Shown here in pieces: positions 14,369 through 21,898 of a stretch of 29,150 bases of DNA. The DNA comes from an uncultured Oscillospiraceae bacterium. GTDB taxonomy: Bacteria > Bacillota > Clostridia > Oscillospirales > Oscillospiraceae. The stretch lies in NCBI GenBank assembly GCA_958436045.1, contig CAUBIP010000013.1, forward strand, positions 1-29,150. The letters are read 5' to 3'. Position numbers and translations under genes: made by a program. Position 1 is the first letter of the stretch; every line of letters starts with the position of its first letter. The notes beneath the pieces were generated by a model. That model searched no databases. It had not been told where the DNA came from and worked only from the letters and a program-made list of their open reading frames with translations.

Positions 14369-14710
14369 ATGGATCTGTTGAAAGCTGTATCCGACAAGTA
14401 CCTGAAGGAAGAGCTGCCCGAAATGAACGTCGGCGATACCGTCCGCGTGCATGTGAAGATCAAGGAAGGCAGCCGTGAGAGAATCCAGGTATTCGAAGGC
14501 ACCATCATTGCCCGCAAGCATGGCGGCATCGGAGAGACCATCACGGTCCGCCGTTTGAGCTATGGCGTCGGCTGCGAAAAGGTGTTCCCGGTACACTCCC
14601 CGTCCATCGTCAAGGTCGAGACAGTTCGCCGCGGTAAGGTCCGCAGAGCGAAGCTGTACTACCTGCGTGACCGTGTTGGCAAGGCTGCCAAGGTCAAGGA
14701 GAGAGTGTAA
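14369..14710 (+). CDS. rplS: 50S ribosomal protein L19
   Basis: Large-subunit protein at the interface with the 30S subunit, 113 residues, normal length. Conserved blocks are GDTVRVHVKIKEGSRERIQVFEG, RKHGGIGETITVRRLSYGVGCEKVFPVHSP and VRRGKVRRAKLYYLRD. GAAGGAGG lies about 8 bases before the ATG. It has its own promoter, a structured leader and a strong terminator, so it is separated from the following lepB-rbgA operon although the gene order rplS-lepB-rbgA-rnhB is conserved in Firmicutes. Confidence 0.98.
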   Translation: MDLLKAVSDKYLKEELPEMNVGDTVRVHVKIKEGSRERIQVFEGTIIARKHGGIGETITVRRLSYGVGCEKVFPVHSPSIVKVETVRRGKVRRAKLYYLRDRVGKAAKVKERV

Positions 14711-14723
14711 TTGCTGTATGCGT

Positions 14724-14753
14724 AAAAAAAGAGGGCCTTTGCCCTCTTTTTTT
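14724..14753 (+). terminator. rplS terminator
   Basis: GAGGGC (14731-14736), loop CTTT, GCCCTC (14741-14746), extended by A7 (14724-14730) pairing with T7 (14747-14753). A textbook intrinsic terminator; its A tract could also work in the other direction. Confidence 0.9.
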
Positions 14754-14775
14754 ATTTGGGTTTTTCATGTATAAT
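14747..14775 (+). promoter_or_regulatory. Probable promoter of the lepB operon
   Basis: A perfect -10 TATAAT (14770-14775) lies 40 bases before the lepB start. At 17 bases spacing the -35 position holds only TTTTTT (14747-14752), which belongs to the rplS terminator. The -10 is good and the -35 weak; readthrough from rplS may add expression. Confidence 0.5.
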
Positions 14776-14815
14776 AGATGGCAAATGATTTTCACGTGCT
14801 GTGAGGGATCCTATT

Positions 14816-15436
14816 ATGGCAAACGAATTTGAAACACAAAAATCGCTGAAGGCGGCGCCGAATAAATTCGCGCAGGATATTTACGTGATGCTGCACGATC
14901 TTGTCTATATCCTGGCGGCGGTGACGGTCCTTTTTACGCTGCTCATCCGGCTGGTGACGGTCTCCGGCCCGTCTATGACCTCGACGCTGCTAGACCGGGA
15001 CTATGTCGCCGTGCTTTCCAATGTGCTGTACCGGGATGTGAAAAATGGGGATGTCGTCGTGGCCAAGGTCCCGGGGTTCGAGGATGAGCCCATCGTCAAG
15101 CGGGTCATCGCGACCCAGGGGCAGACGGTGGACATCACCTACGACGCCACCGGTATTGGTACTGTGATCGTCGATGGGCAGGCGCTGGAGGAGCCATATA
15201 TCAATGAACCGATGCTGGCGCCGAGCTATGCCACGGTCAGTTTCCCGCTGACGGTCCCGGAGGGCTGCGTCTTTGTGATGGGCGACAACCGGAACCACTC
15301 CGCCGACAGCCGCTATACCCAGATCGGTGTCTTTAACACGAAGTATATTTTGGGAAAGGTCCTGCTGGTCGTCTGGCCCGGCCGGGAGAACACCTGGCAG
15401 AAACGGGACTTTTCCAGACTTGGAGCCGTATCATAA
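14816..15436 (+). CDS. lepB: Signal peptidase I
   Basis: Membrane serine protease that removes signal peptides from exported proteins. The 206 residues have one N-terminal membrane span (about 28-48), the Gram-positive SipS-like layout. The catalytic dyad is Ser53 in GPSMTSTL and Lys95 in IVKRVIA. The closing box GDNRNHSADSR (156-166) is intact. ATG 14816 has GAGGGAT about 8 bases upstream; the in-frame GTG at 14801 overlaps this site. The stop codon overlaps the rbgA start by one base (TAATG), so the two are translationally coupled. First gene of a seven-gene run to 19647. Confidence 0.96.
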   Translation: MANEFETQKSLKAAPNKFAQDIYVMLHDLVYILAAVTVLFTLLIRLVTVSGPSMTSTLLDRDYVAVLSNVLYRDVKNGDVVVAKVPGFEDEPIVKRVIATQGQTVDITYDATGIGTVIVDGQALEEPYINEPMLAPSYATVSFPLTVPEGCVFVMGDNRNHSADSRYTQIGVFNTKYILGKVLLVVWPGRENTWQKRDFSRLGAVS

Positions 15437-16311
15437 TGGAACAGAGGATCAATATTCAGTGGTACCCCGGCCACATGACAAAAACACGGCGGATGATGGA
15501 GGCCGACTTGAAGCTGGTAGACGCTGTCTGCGAGATGATCGACGCGCGCATCCCCTATTCCAGCCGGAATCCGGATATCGCCGCCATTTGCGGCAAAAAG
15601 CCCCGGATGGTCATTTTAAACCGGACGGACCTGGCGGACCCGGAGATGACCCGCCGGTGGGCGGACTATTTCCGCAGCCAGGGCCTGACCGTCGTGGCGA
15701 CGGATTGCAAGTCCAAAAAGGGGCTGTCGAACTTCGTCCCGGCGGTGCGGCGGCTGCTTTCAGAGAAGCTGGAGCGCTATGCTGCCAAGGGGCAGACAGG
15801 CAGGCCGTTGAAGATCATGATCGTCGGCATCCCCAATGTCGGCAAGTCGACCCTGATTAACCAGCTGGCCGGGCGCAAGGGCGCCAAGGCGGAGAACCGC
15901 CCCGGTGTTACCCGGGGCAAGCAGTGGGTCAATATGGACGGCAATCTGCTGCTCCTCGATACGCCGGGCATCCTCTGGCCCAAGTTTGAGGACCCGGAGG
16001 TGGGCATTCGCCTGGCCTATACCGGGGCCGTCAAGGACCAGGTCTTTGATGTTGAAGAGCTGGCGTGCCATTTGATCAAATGCCTGTGGGACCGTTACCC
16101 CGCTGCGGTGCAGGGGCGGTATAAGATCGAGCTGCCGCCGGAGGCCCAGGGGTGGGAGCTTTTGGAGGCGGCGGCCAGGAAGCGGGGCTTCCTGCTTGCC
16201 AGGGGCGAACTGAACACAGAGCGGATGGCCCATGTGCTGCTGGAGGAATACCGCAGCTGCAAGCTGGGCCGGTTCACATTTGAAGGGCCGGAGATTTATA
16301 CACAGGAGTGA
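15436..16311 (+). CDS. rbgA: Ribosome biogenesis GTPase RbgA (YlqF)
   Basis: Circularly permuted GTPase that drives a late step of 50S assembly. The GTPase motifs occur in permuted order: G4 NRTD (62-65), G1 GIPNVGKS (131-138), G2 around Thr159 in GVTRG, G3 DTPG (175-178). The N-terminus QWYPGHMTKTRR is diagnostic, and the C-terminal ANTAR-like RNA-binding region follows. Length 291 is normal. Start overlaps the lepB stop by one base; rnhB begins 4 bases after its stop. With engB, L28 and L19 it is part of the ribosome-assembly theme in this window. Confidence 0.96.
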   Translation: MEQRINIQWYPGHMTKTRRMMEADLKLVDAVCEMIDARIPYSSRNPDIAAICGKKPRMVILNRTDLADPEMTRRWADYFRSQGLTVVATDCKSKKGLSNFVPAVRRLLSEKLERYAAKGQTGRPLKIMIVGIPNVGKSTLINQLAGRKGAKAENRPGVTRGKQWVNMDGNLLLLDTPGILWPKFEDPEVGIRLAYTGAVKDQVFDVEELACHLIKCLWDRYPAAVQGRYKIELPPEAQGWELLEAAARKRGFLLARGELNTERMAHVLLEEYRSCKLGRFTFEGPEIYTQE

Positions 16312-16314
16312 CGT

Positions 16315-16926
16315 ATGGAACTGGATTTATGGAGCATCGAGCGGGCGCATTACGCACAGGGCTGCAAGGTGATCTGCGGCGTGGATGAAGCTGGGCGCGG
16401 GCCGCTGGCCGGGCCGGTGTGTGCCGCGGCGGTGATCCTGCCCCCGGAATTGGAGATCCCGGGGCTGAACGACTCCAAAAAGCTCTCCGACGCCAAGCGC
16501 CGGGCGCTGTTTGACGTGATCACGGAGCAGGCCGTGGCCTATGGCATCTGCATGGTGGATGAAAAGCGCATTGACGAGATCAATATCCTGCAGGCAACCT
16601 TCGAGGCAATGCAGGGGGCGCTGGACCAGCTGACTGTCCGGCCGGAGCTGGCACTGATCGACGGCAATCGGGCGCGGGACTTTGGCCTGCCGGTCGAGAC
16701 GGTCATCGGCGGCGACGGCAAGAGCGCCAATATCGCGGCGGCGTCCATCCTGGCCAAGGTCACCCGGGACCGGTATATGGAGCAGCAGGCGGAGCTCTAT
16801 CCCCAGTACGGCTTTGAGACCCACAAGGGCTATGGCACAAAGCGCCATTACGCGGCCCTGACCGCCTACGGCCCGTGCCCGCTGCACCGGCAGAGCTTTT
16901 TAAAAAAATTCTATGAAGGAAAGTAA
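16315..16926 (+). CDS. rnhB: Ribonuclease HII
   Basis: Cuts the RNA strand of RNA-DNA hybrids and initiates removal of single ribonucleotides from DNA. Metal-binding carboxylates are Asp24 and Glu25 in CGVDEAGRGPLAGPV, a third Asp in LALIDGN, and the later one in ASILAKVTRDRYM. The motif GGDGKSANIAAASILAKV is typical. Length 203 is normal. The ribosome binding site AGGAG overlaps the end of rbgA, and the 3' end overlaps yraN by 14 bases. The conserved order rbgA-rnhB-yraN supports the call. Confidence 0.97.
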   Translation: MELDLWSIERAHYAQGCKVICGVDEAGRGPLAGPVCAAAVILPPELEIPGLNDSKKLSDAKRRALFDVITEQAVAYGICMVDEKRIDEINILQATFEAMQGALDQLTVRPELALIDGNRARDFGLPVETVIGGDGKSANIAAASILAKVTRDRYMEQQAELYPQYGFETHKGYGTKRHYAALTAYGPCPLHRQSFLKKFYEGK

Positions 16927-17278
16927 CCTGCTGGGCCATTGGGGCGAGGCGACGGCGGCGGCCTATCTGCGGCGGCGGGGCTATGAGATCTTAGCCTGCA
17001 ATTTTCGCAGCCGATTCGGCGAGATCGACCTGATTGCCCGGAAGAAAAACTATGTTGTCTTCTGCGAGGTAAAAACGCGGAAGGATGCGTCGTTTGCCCA
17101 AGCGCTGGAATTTGTGGACTGGCGCAAGCAGCGGCGTCTGCGGGACACGGCGGCCATCTGGCTTGCGCGCAACGACGGGCCGTGGCTCTCCCGCTTTGAT
17201 GTGATCGAGGTCTACGCGCCGGAGGGCGTGCAGACGAGAAAACCGAAAATCAAGCAGATCGAGGATGCGTTTGAATGA
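16913..17278 (+). CDS. YraN/UPF0102-family protein, putative nuclease-fold
   Basis: 121 residues. The N-terminus GHWGEATAAAYLRRRGYEILACNFRSRFGEIDLIARKKNYVVFCEVKTRK contains the GEIDLI and FCEVKTR blocks of the family, forming a D...ExK arrangement of the kind seen in restriction-endonuclease-like folds. Activity has not been firmly assigned. The start lies within the 3' end of rnhB (14-base overlap, GAAGGAAAG near the start in the other frame), and the last codons overlap the dipeptidase start (ATGA). The full gene is intact and the length normal. Confidence 0.92.
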   Translation: MKESNLLGHWGEATAAAYLRRRGYEILACNFRSRFGEIDLIARKKNYVVFCEVKTRKDASFAQALEFVDWRKQRRLRDTAAIWLARNDGPWLSRFDVIEVYAPEGVQTRKPKIKQIEDAFE

Positions 17279-18207
17279 AAGCTTTTCCTGTTTTTGATGC
17301 CCACTGCGATACGGCGCTGGAGCTCTGGGAGCGCCAGGCGTCGCTGCGGCAGAACAGCGGCCAGTGGGACCTTGCCCGGGCGGCGCAGCTGCCGGGGTGG
17401 GCGCAGTTTTTTGCCTTTTGCCCCATTTGCTCGCCCTTTGCGGCGGAGCTGGGGGCCGAGGCGGTGCTGGCGCGGGCCTATGCCCAATTTTTGCAGCAGC
17501 TGGAGGCGTGCCAATTGCCGGTGTGCCGGGATGCAGCGGAGGTCGAGCGGCAGCTGCCCACCGGGGCGGTGCTTCTGAGCCTGGAGGGCGCAGAGGGCAT
17601 CGGATGCGACCCGGGCCGCCTGGAGCCTTTGCGGCTGCAGGGCTTTGCCATGACGGGACTGACCTGGAATTATGAAAATGCCCTGGCGGGCTCCCATATG
17701 ACGGGCCAGGGGCTGAGCGCCCGGGGCGCGGATTATGTCCGCGCGGCGCAGCAGCTGGGGATGCTTGTGGATGTGAGCCATGCCTCGGACGAGGCGTTCT
17801 GGCAGGTGTGCCGGATGACCCAGGGGCCAATCCTGGCCAGCCACTCCAATAGCCGCGCCGTCTGCCCGGAGAGTCGGAATGTCACGGACGGCATGTACGC
17901 CGCCATCTGTGAGACAGGCGGCGTCGTGGGGCTCAATTTCTATACGGAATTTTTAGGCCGGGGGCAGGTGGACTTTGAAACGGTCTGGCATCATCTGGAC
18001 CACTTCCTGCAGCTGGCGGGCGACGATCGCCATGTGGCGCTGGGCGCGGACTTGGACGGCTGCGACAGCCTGCCGGACGGTTTTACCGGCGTGGCGTCCT
18101 ACCCGGCCCTGGCGGCGTATCTTGCCGACCGCGGCCTGGGAGAGGAGACGCTGCGGCGGCTCTATTTTGAAAATTTAATGGGGGTTTACCGGCAATGTAT
18201 GAACTAG
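17275..18207 (+). CDS. M19-family (renal) dipeptidase
   Basis: Zinc metallopeptidase of the membrane-dipeptidase family, which hydrolyses dipeptides, often with a D-residue at the C-terminal side. The 310 residues contain the opening metal site FDAHCDT (His10, Asp12), the bridging Glu in LSLEGAEGIG, the His sites in VDVSHASDEAF and LASHSNSRAVCPESRN, and ALGADLDGCDSLPDGF near the end. No signal peptide, so it is cytoplasmic here. The start overlaps yraN by 4 bases (ATGA) and the end overlaps the next gene by 13. It may recycle peptides, but the operon does not define the substrate. Confidence 0.92.
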   Translation: MKAFPVFDAHCDTALELWERQASLRQNSGQWDLARAAQLPGWAQFFAFCPICSPFAAELGAEAVLARAYAQFLQQLEACQLPVCRDAAEVERQLPTGAVLLSLEGAEGIGCDPGRLEPLRLQGFAMTGLTWNYENALAGSHMTGQGLSARGADYVRAAQQLGMLVDVSHASDEAFWQVCRMTQGPILASHSNSRAVCPESRNVTDGMYAAICETGGVVGLNFYTEFLGRGQVDFETVWHHLDHFLQLAGDDRHVALGADLDGCDSLPDGFTGVASYPALAAYLADRGLGEETLRRLYFENLMGVYRQCMN

Positions 18208-18932
18208 AGAAAATCAAGGTGCAGTCGCTGCACCATAAGACGCATGTGGCGGAGCTGTGGCATGGGCAGACGGACGCATGGGAGCAGATGTCACTTTCCG
18301 AACTGGCGGAGATCTTTCTGGCAGTCAAGCGGGAGGTCGCACGGCTGGAGCTCCACGCGGCCGAGATGCCGCTGAATTTTGCGATGCCAGCGGTGGAGCT
18401 TGTTTGGCCGGCGGCGGCGCTGCTTGCCTGGAAGGGCGGCATGCCGCTGCATCTTGCCATCTGCGCCGGCGCGCCGGAGGACCCCTGCGCTAAGTTTCTG
18501 CGCACCGGCCGCCTGCCGGGCGGGCTTTCGGACCGCACACGGGAAGCGGCGGGGGTGATTTTGGAGATCATCGGTGCGCCGGAGCAGGCGGCGCTGGCCC
18601 GGCAGGGCGAGGCGCTCTGCCTTGCGCCGGAGGAGCTGGCCCGGCTGACGCAGATGATCGGCGTGGATGCCGTGACCGACGCCAGGGGAGAGAATTATGT
18701 CCGCAAGATCTATGAGATGACGGAATACGTCCTCCACCCGGAAACGGGACGGCTTTACACCGGCCTGCAGGACTATCGGGTCATGTGGGCCGAGAGCACG
18801 CCCAGCGTGATCCTGGCGCTGCAGGACCCGCTGGAAGCGGCGGATCAGGTCTGCGCGCTGCTGGGCCTGCCGGATGCTGCTACACTGCAAGCGGCGCAGG
18901 CCGGCGGCAGAGGACGTTTTGTCGAGTACTAA
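18195..18932 (+). CDS. Threonine-synthase-derived protein lacking the PLP lysine (putative pseudoenzyme)
   Basis: A 245-residue soluble protein. Residues 20-32 (ELWHGQTDAWEQM) match the threonine synthase cofactor box ELFHGPTxAFKDM, but the Schiff-base lysine is Glu30. Residues 61-106 (NFAMPAVEL, then GGMPLHLAICAG, FLRTGRL) match the synthase stretch NFxxPTGNFG...GLPIxxLICASN...FFxTG, but the phosphate-binding PTGNFG is replaced. Residues 178-224 (EYVLHPETGRLYTGLQDY, TPSVILALQDP) match its C-terminal YxLDPHTAxxYxAL..Y, TPxVVLxTAxP. True ThrC has 400-500 residues; most of the segment between the first two boxes is missing. It cannot do the normal reaction. No frameshift or stop is present, codon use matches its neighbours, and it overlaps the dipeptidase gene by 13 bases. 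Homology is from recalled motifs; role unknown. Confidence 0.6.
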   Translation: MYELEKIKVQSLHHKTHVAELWHGQTDAWEQMSLSELAEIFLAVKREVARLELHAAEMPLNFAMPAVELVWPAAALLAWKGGMPLHLAICAGAPEDPCAKFLRTGRLPGGLSDRTREAAGVILEIIGAPEQAALARQGEALCLAPEELARLTQMIGVDAVTDARGENYVRKIYEMTEYVLHPETGRLYTGLQDYRVMWAESTPSVILALQDPLEAADQVCALLGLPDAATLQAAQAGGRGRFVEY

Positions 18933-18954
18933 AAAATAGCAAGGGAGCTGGGGT

Positions 18955-19647
18955 ATGGCACTGTATGCAATCGGAGACCTGCATCTGTCCCTGGGGACAG
19001 ACAAGCCGATGGATGTCTTTGGCGGCGCCTGGAAGAATTATCTGCAAAAGCTGGAGCGCGGCCTTTCCTGCATCGGCCCGGCGGATACGACGGTCCTGCT
19101 GGGCGATATCAGCTGGGCGATGAATCTGGAGACGGCGACGGCGGATTTTGCGTATCTTGCCAGCATCCCGGGCCGGAAGATCATCCTCAAGGGCAACCAC
19201 GATTACTGGTGGGTCACGGCGGCAAAATTTCAGCGCTTTTGCCAGGAGCACGGCTTTGACGATCTGCATCTGCTCAATAACAACGCCTATTTTTACAGCG
19301 AGATCGCCCTGTGCGGCACCCGGGGCTGGTTTTTTGAAGAGGAGCGCCACGGCGGGCAGCACGACGCCAAGATCCTGAACCGGGAGCTCATGCGGCTGGA
19401 GGCATCGCTGCAGGCGGCGGGGGAGCGGGAGAAGTATTGTTTTCTGCACTATCCGCCCCGCTACCGGGGCTATACCTGCCCGGAAATCCTGGCGCTGCTG
19501 GAAAAATACCGGGTCACCCGGTGCTATTACGGCCATCTGCATGGAGACAGCCACAAGCTGGCCATTGAGGGCATGGCAAATGGCACAGATTTTCACCTGG
19601 TTTCCGCAGATTTTATTGACTTTACGCCAATAAAAGTGTGTTCATAG
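18955..19647 (+). CDS. Calcineurin-like metallophosphoesterase
   Basis: A 230-residue phosphoesterase with the complete two-metal motif set: GDLH (Asp8, His10), GDISW (Asp51), GNHD (Asn81, His82), the His in FLHYPPRY, and YGHLHGDSH near the C-terminus. The segment KGNHDYWWVTAAKFQRF places it with a Firmicutes subfamily annotated only as serine/threonine phosphatase-like; the substrate is unknown. No signal peptide or membrane span, so cytoplasmic. GGGAGCT lies about 7 bases before the ATG. Last gene of the lepB operon, 22 bases after the threonine-synthase-like gene, with which it is likely co-transcribed. Confidence 0.88.
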   Translation: MALYAIGDLHLSLGTDKPMDVFGGAWKNYLQKLERGLSCIGPADTTVLLGDISWAMNLETATADFAYLASIPGRKIILKGNHDYWWVTAAKFQRFCQEHGFDDLHLLNNNAYFYSEIALCGTRGWFFEEERHGGQHDAKILNRELMRLEASLQAAGEREKYCFLHYPPRYRGYTCPEILALLEKYRVTRCYYGHLHGDSHKLAIEGMANGTDFHLVSADFIDFTPIKVCS

Positions 19648-19666
19648 AAGAAATTAAAAAAAAGAG

Positions 19667-19695
19667 TAGATATTTGCGCGCGTTTCTGTTAAAAT
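19667..19695 (+). promoter_or_regulatory. Probable tig promoter
   Basis: -10 TAAAAT (19690-19695) preceded by TGT (extended -10), with TAGATA (19667-19672, four of six matches) 17 bases upstream. The leader to the tig start is about 55 bases. Confidence 0.55.
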
Positions 19696-19757
19696 GATAC
19701 AGATTTTAAAGGTGGAAGACGGCCAACGCGCCGCACCAGATAGCAGGAGGGAAAACC

Positions 19758-21083
19758 ATGAACGTTAAGAGCATCGAGAAAGAAGGCTCCAAGGCAAAAG
19801 TCGTTGTCGAGGTCGAGGCAGAATTGCTGGAATCCGGCAAGCAGAAGGCGTATCTGAAGGCACGGAAGGACATTATGGTCCCCGGCTTCCGGAAGGGCAA
19901 GTGCCCCCGGCAGATGATCGAGGCCATGTACGGCGCGGACGTCTTCACGGAAGACGGTATCAATGAGATTTTCCCGGAGGTCTATGCCGGTACGGTGCTG
20001 AAGGAAGAGAACCTGAAGCCGGTCGGCATGCCGACGGTGGTTGACATGCAGTTCCCGGAGGCTGGCGGCGTTGAGCTGACAGTCGAGACGGAGCTTTACC
20101 CCGAGGTCACGCTGGGCGATTATAAGGGCCTGGAGGTCCCCAAGGCGGAAGCCACGGTCTCCGACGATGAGATCGCAGCAGAGCTGAACCGGATGGCGGA
20201 GAACGTTGCCCGGGTGACGACGGTCGAGCGTGCCGCCAAGGATGGCGATATCGCGGTCATCGACTTCGAAGGCTTTGACAATGGCGTCGCGTTTGACGGC
20301 GGCAAGGGCGAGGACTATGAGCTGGAGCTGGGCTCCCACTCCTTCGTGCCCGGCTTTGAAGAGCAGGTCGTCGGCATGAGCGCCGGGGAAGAGAAGGACC
20401 TCGACATCACCTTCCCGGAGAATTATCACAAGGAGCTGGCGGGCAAGCCCGTCGTGTTCCACGTGAAGGTCAAGGAAGTCAAGGAAAAGGTTATCCCGGA
20501 GCAGGATGACGAATTCGTCAAGGATGTCTCTGAATTTGAGACGCTGGACGAGCTCAAGGCAGATATCAAGAGCCGCTTTCTGAAGGAAAAGGAAGATTCC
20601 ATCCAGTCCGCGTTTGAAAATGCCGTGCTGGAAAAGGCCGCTGCCAATATGACGGCGGATATCCCCGATTGTATGATCGCAGAGGAAGTCGACCGCCAGA
20701 TGGAGCGCTTCGGCTACCAGCTGCAGATGAACGGCATGTCCCTGAAGCAGTACTCTGAAATGATGGGCGGCAACCTGGACGCGCTGCGGGACTCCATGAA
20801 GGGCATGGCGGAAGCCAAGGTCAAGCAGATGGTCCTGCTCGATGCCATTGCCGAGGCTGAGAAGGTCGAAGTCACGGCGGACGATATCGCCGAAGAGTAC
20901 AAGAAGCTGGCCGATTCCTATAAGATGGACGAGGAGAAGGTCAAGCAGATGTTGTCGGAGGACGATATCAAGGGCAATCTTGAGAGCAGAAAAGCAGCGA
21001 AGCTGATCGTTGACGCGGCCGTTGCCGTAGCGCCGGTGGAAGAGAAGGCGGCGGAAGCCGCTGAATCGAAGGACGCAGAATAA
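19758..21083 (+). CDS. tig: Trigger factor (ribosome-bound chaperone and prolyl isomerase)
   Basis: Binds at the ribosomal exit tunnel and folds nascent chains. The 441 residues have an N-terminal ribosome-binding domain with the signature GFRKGKCP (43-50), a central FKBP-type isomerase domain (about 160-245, including GSHSFVPGFEEQVVGM), and a C-terminal helical chaperone domain with the tail rich in Ala and Glu. AGGAGGG lies about 7 bases before the ATG. It is followed by clpP, clpX and lon, the conserved protein-quality block of Clostridia and bacilli. Confidence 0.97.
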   Translation: MNVKSIEKEGSKAKVVVEVEAELLESGKQKAYLKARKDIMVPGFRKGKCPRQMIEAMYGADVFTEDGINEIFPEVYAGTVLKEENLKPVGMPTVVDMQFPEAGGVELTVETELYPEVTLGDYKGLEVPKAEATVSDDEIAAELNRMAENVARVTTVERAAKDGDIAVIDFEGFDNGVAFDGGKGEDYELELGSHSFVPGFEEQVVGMSAGEEKDLDITFPENYHKELAGKPVVFHVKVKEVKEKVIPEQDDEFVKDVSEFETLDELKADIKSRFLKEKEDSIQSAFENAVLEKAAANMTADIPDCMIAEEVDRQMERFGYQLQMNGMSLKQYSEMMGGNLDALRDSMKGMAEAKVKQMVLLDAIAEAEKVEVTADDIAEEYKKLADSYKMDEEKVKQMLSEDDIKGNLESRKAAKLIVDAAVAVAPVEEKAAEAAESKDAE

Positions 21084-21093
21084 GAGAACGGCT

Positions 21094-21122
21094 ACCGGAA
21101 CGTGCCCAAAGCGCGTTCCGGT
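21094..21122 (+). terminator. Hairpin after tig
   Basis: A perfect 9-base-pair stem ACCGGAACG/CGTTCCGGT (21094-21102 with 21114-21122), 10 bases after the tig stop. No T run follows, so it may be a processing or stabilising hairpin more than a terminator. In the remaining 170 bases before clpP I found no convincing promoter, CtsR box or CIRCE element. Confidence 0.4.
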
Positions 21123-21290
21123 CCCGCATACCGGGCGGCGCGCCGGAAGCGGCCACCCGCAAGGCAGGGCGGCCACAACTGGGACGCGCAGGCCGTGTTC
21201 CAGTTCTTTGAATTTCTCGCAGTGCTTTGGGCGGGAATAAAAGCCCAGGCAGACGGTTAGAATGTTACATCCAAAGAAAGGAGTTTCACT

Positions 21291-21872
21291 ATGAGTTTTG
21301 TCCCCTATGTCGTTGAGCAGACCAGCCGCGGGGAGCGGTCGTACGATATTTTTTCCCGGCTGCTGAATGACCGTATTATTTTCCTGTCGGAGGAAGTGAC
21401 AGATGTATCGGCGTCGCTGATTGTGGCGCAGATGCTGTATCTGGAGGCCCAGGACCCGGATAAGGACATCCAGTTTTATATCAACAGCCCCGGCGGCAGC
21501 GTGACAGCTGGGATGGCGATCTATGACACGATGCAGTACCTCAAGTGCGATGTCTCGACGATCTGCATCGGCATGGCCGCGTCCATGGGCGCGTTCCTGC
21601 TCTCGGCTGGTACGAAGGGAAAGCGGATCGCTCTGCCGAACGCGGAGATCATGATCCACCAGCCCTCCGGCGGCGCCCAGGGCCAGGCGACGGATATCCA
21701 GATTCAGGCCGAGCGCATCGCCCAGATGAAAAAGAAGCTGACGAAGATCCTGGCCGATAACACCGGCAAAGATGTAGAGACGGTGGCGGCGGACTGCGAG
21801 CGCGATCATTTTATGACCGCGGAGGAGGCCAAGGCCTATGGCCTGATCGACCAGGTGATCTATAAGAGATAA
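21291..21872 (+). CDS. clpP: ATP-dependent Clp protease proteolytic subunit
   Basis: Serine protease that forms the double-ring chamber of ClpXP. The catalytic triad is Ser98 (AASMGAFL), His123 (MIHQPSGG) and Asp172. The N-terminus YVVEQTSRGERSYDIFSRLL is typical, with no propeptide beyond a few residues. Length 193 is normal. AAAGGAG lies about 8 bases upstream. clpX begins 26 bases after its stop, so the two partners share a transcript. Confidence 0.98.
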   Translation: MSFVPYVVEQTSRGERSYDIFSRLLNDRIIFLSEEVTDVSASLIVAQMLYLEAQDPDKDIQFYINSPGGSVTAGMAIYDTMQYLKCDVSTICIGMAASMGAFLLSAGTKGKRIALPNAEIMIHQPSGGAQGQATDIQIQAERIAQMKKKLTKILADNTGKDVETVAADCERDHFMTAEEAKAYGLIDQVIYKR

Positions 21873-21898
21873 ATCAGCCGGAATAGGAGCTGACGAAT

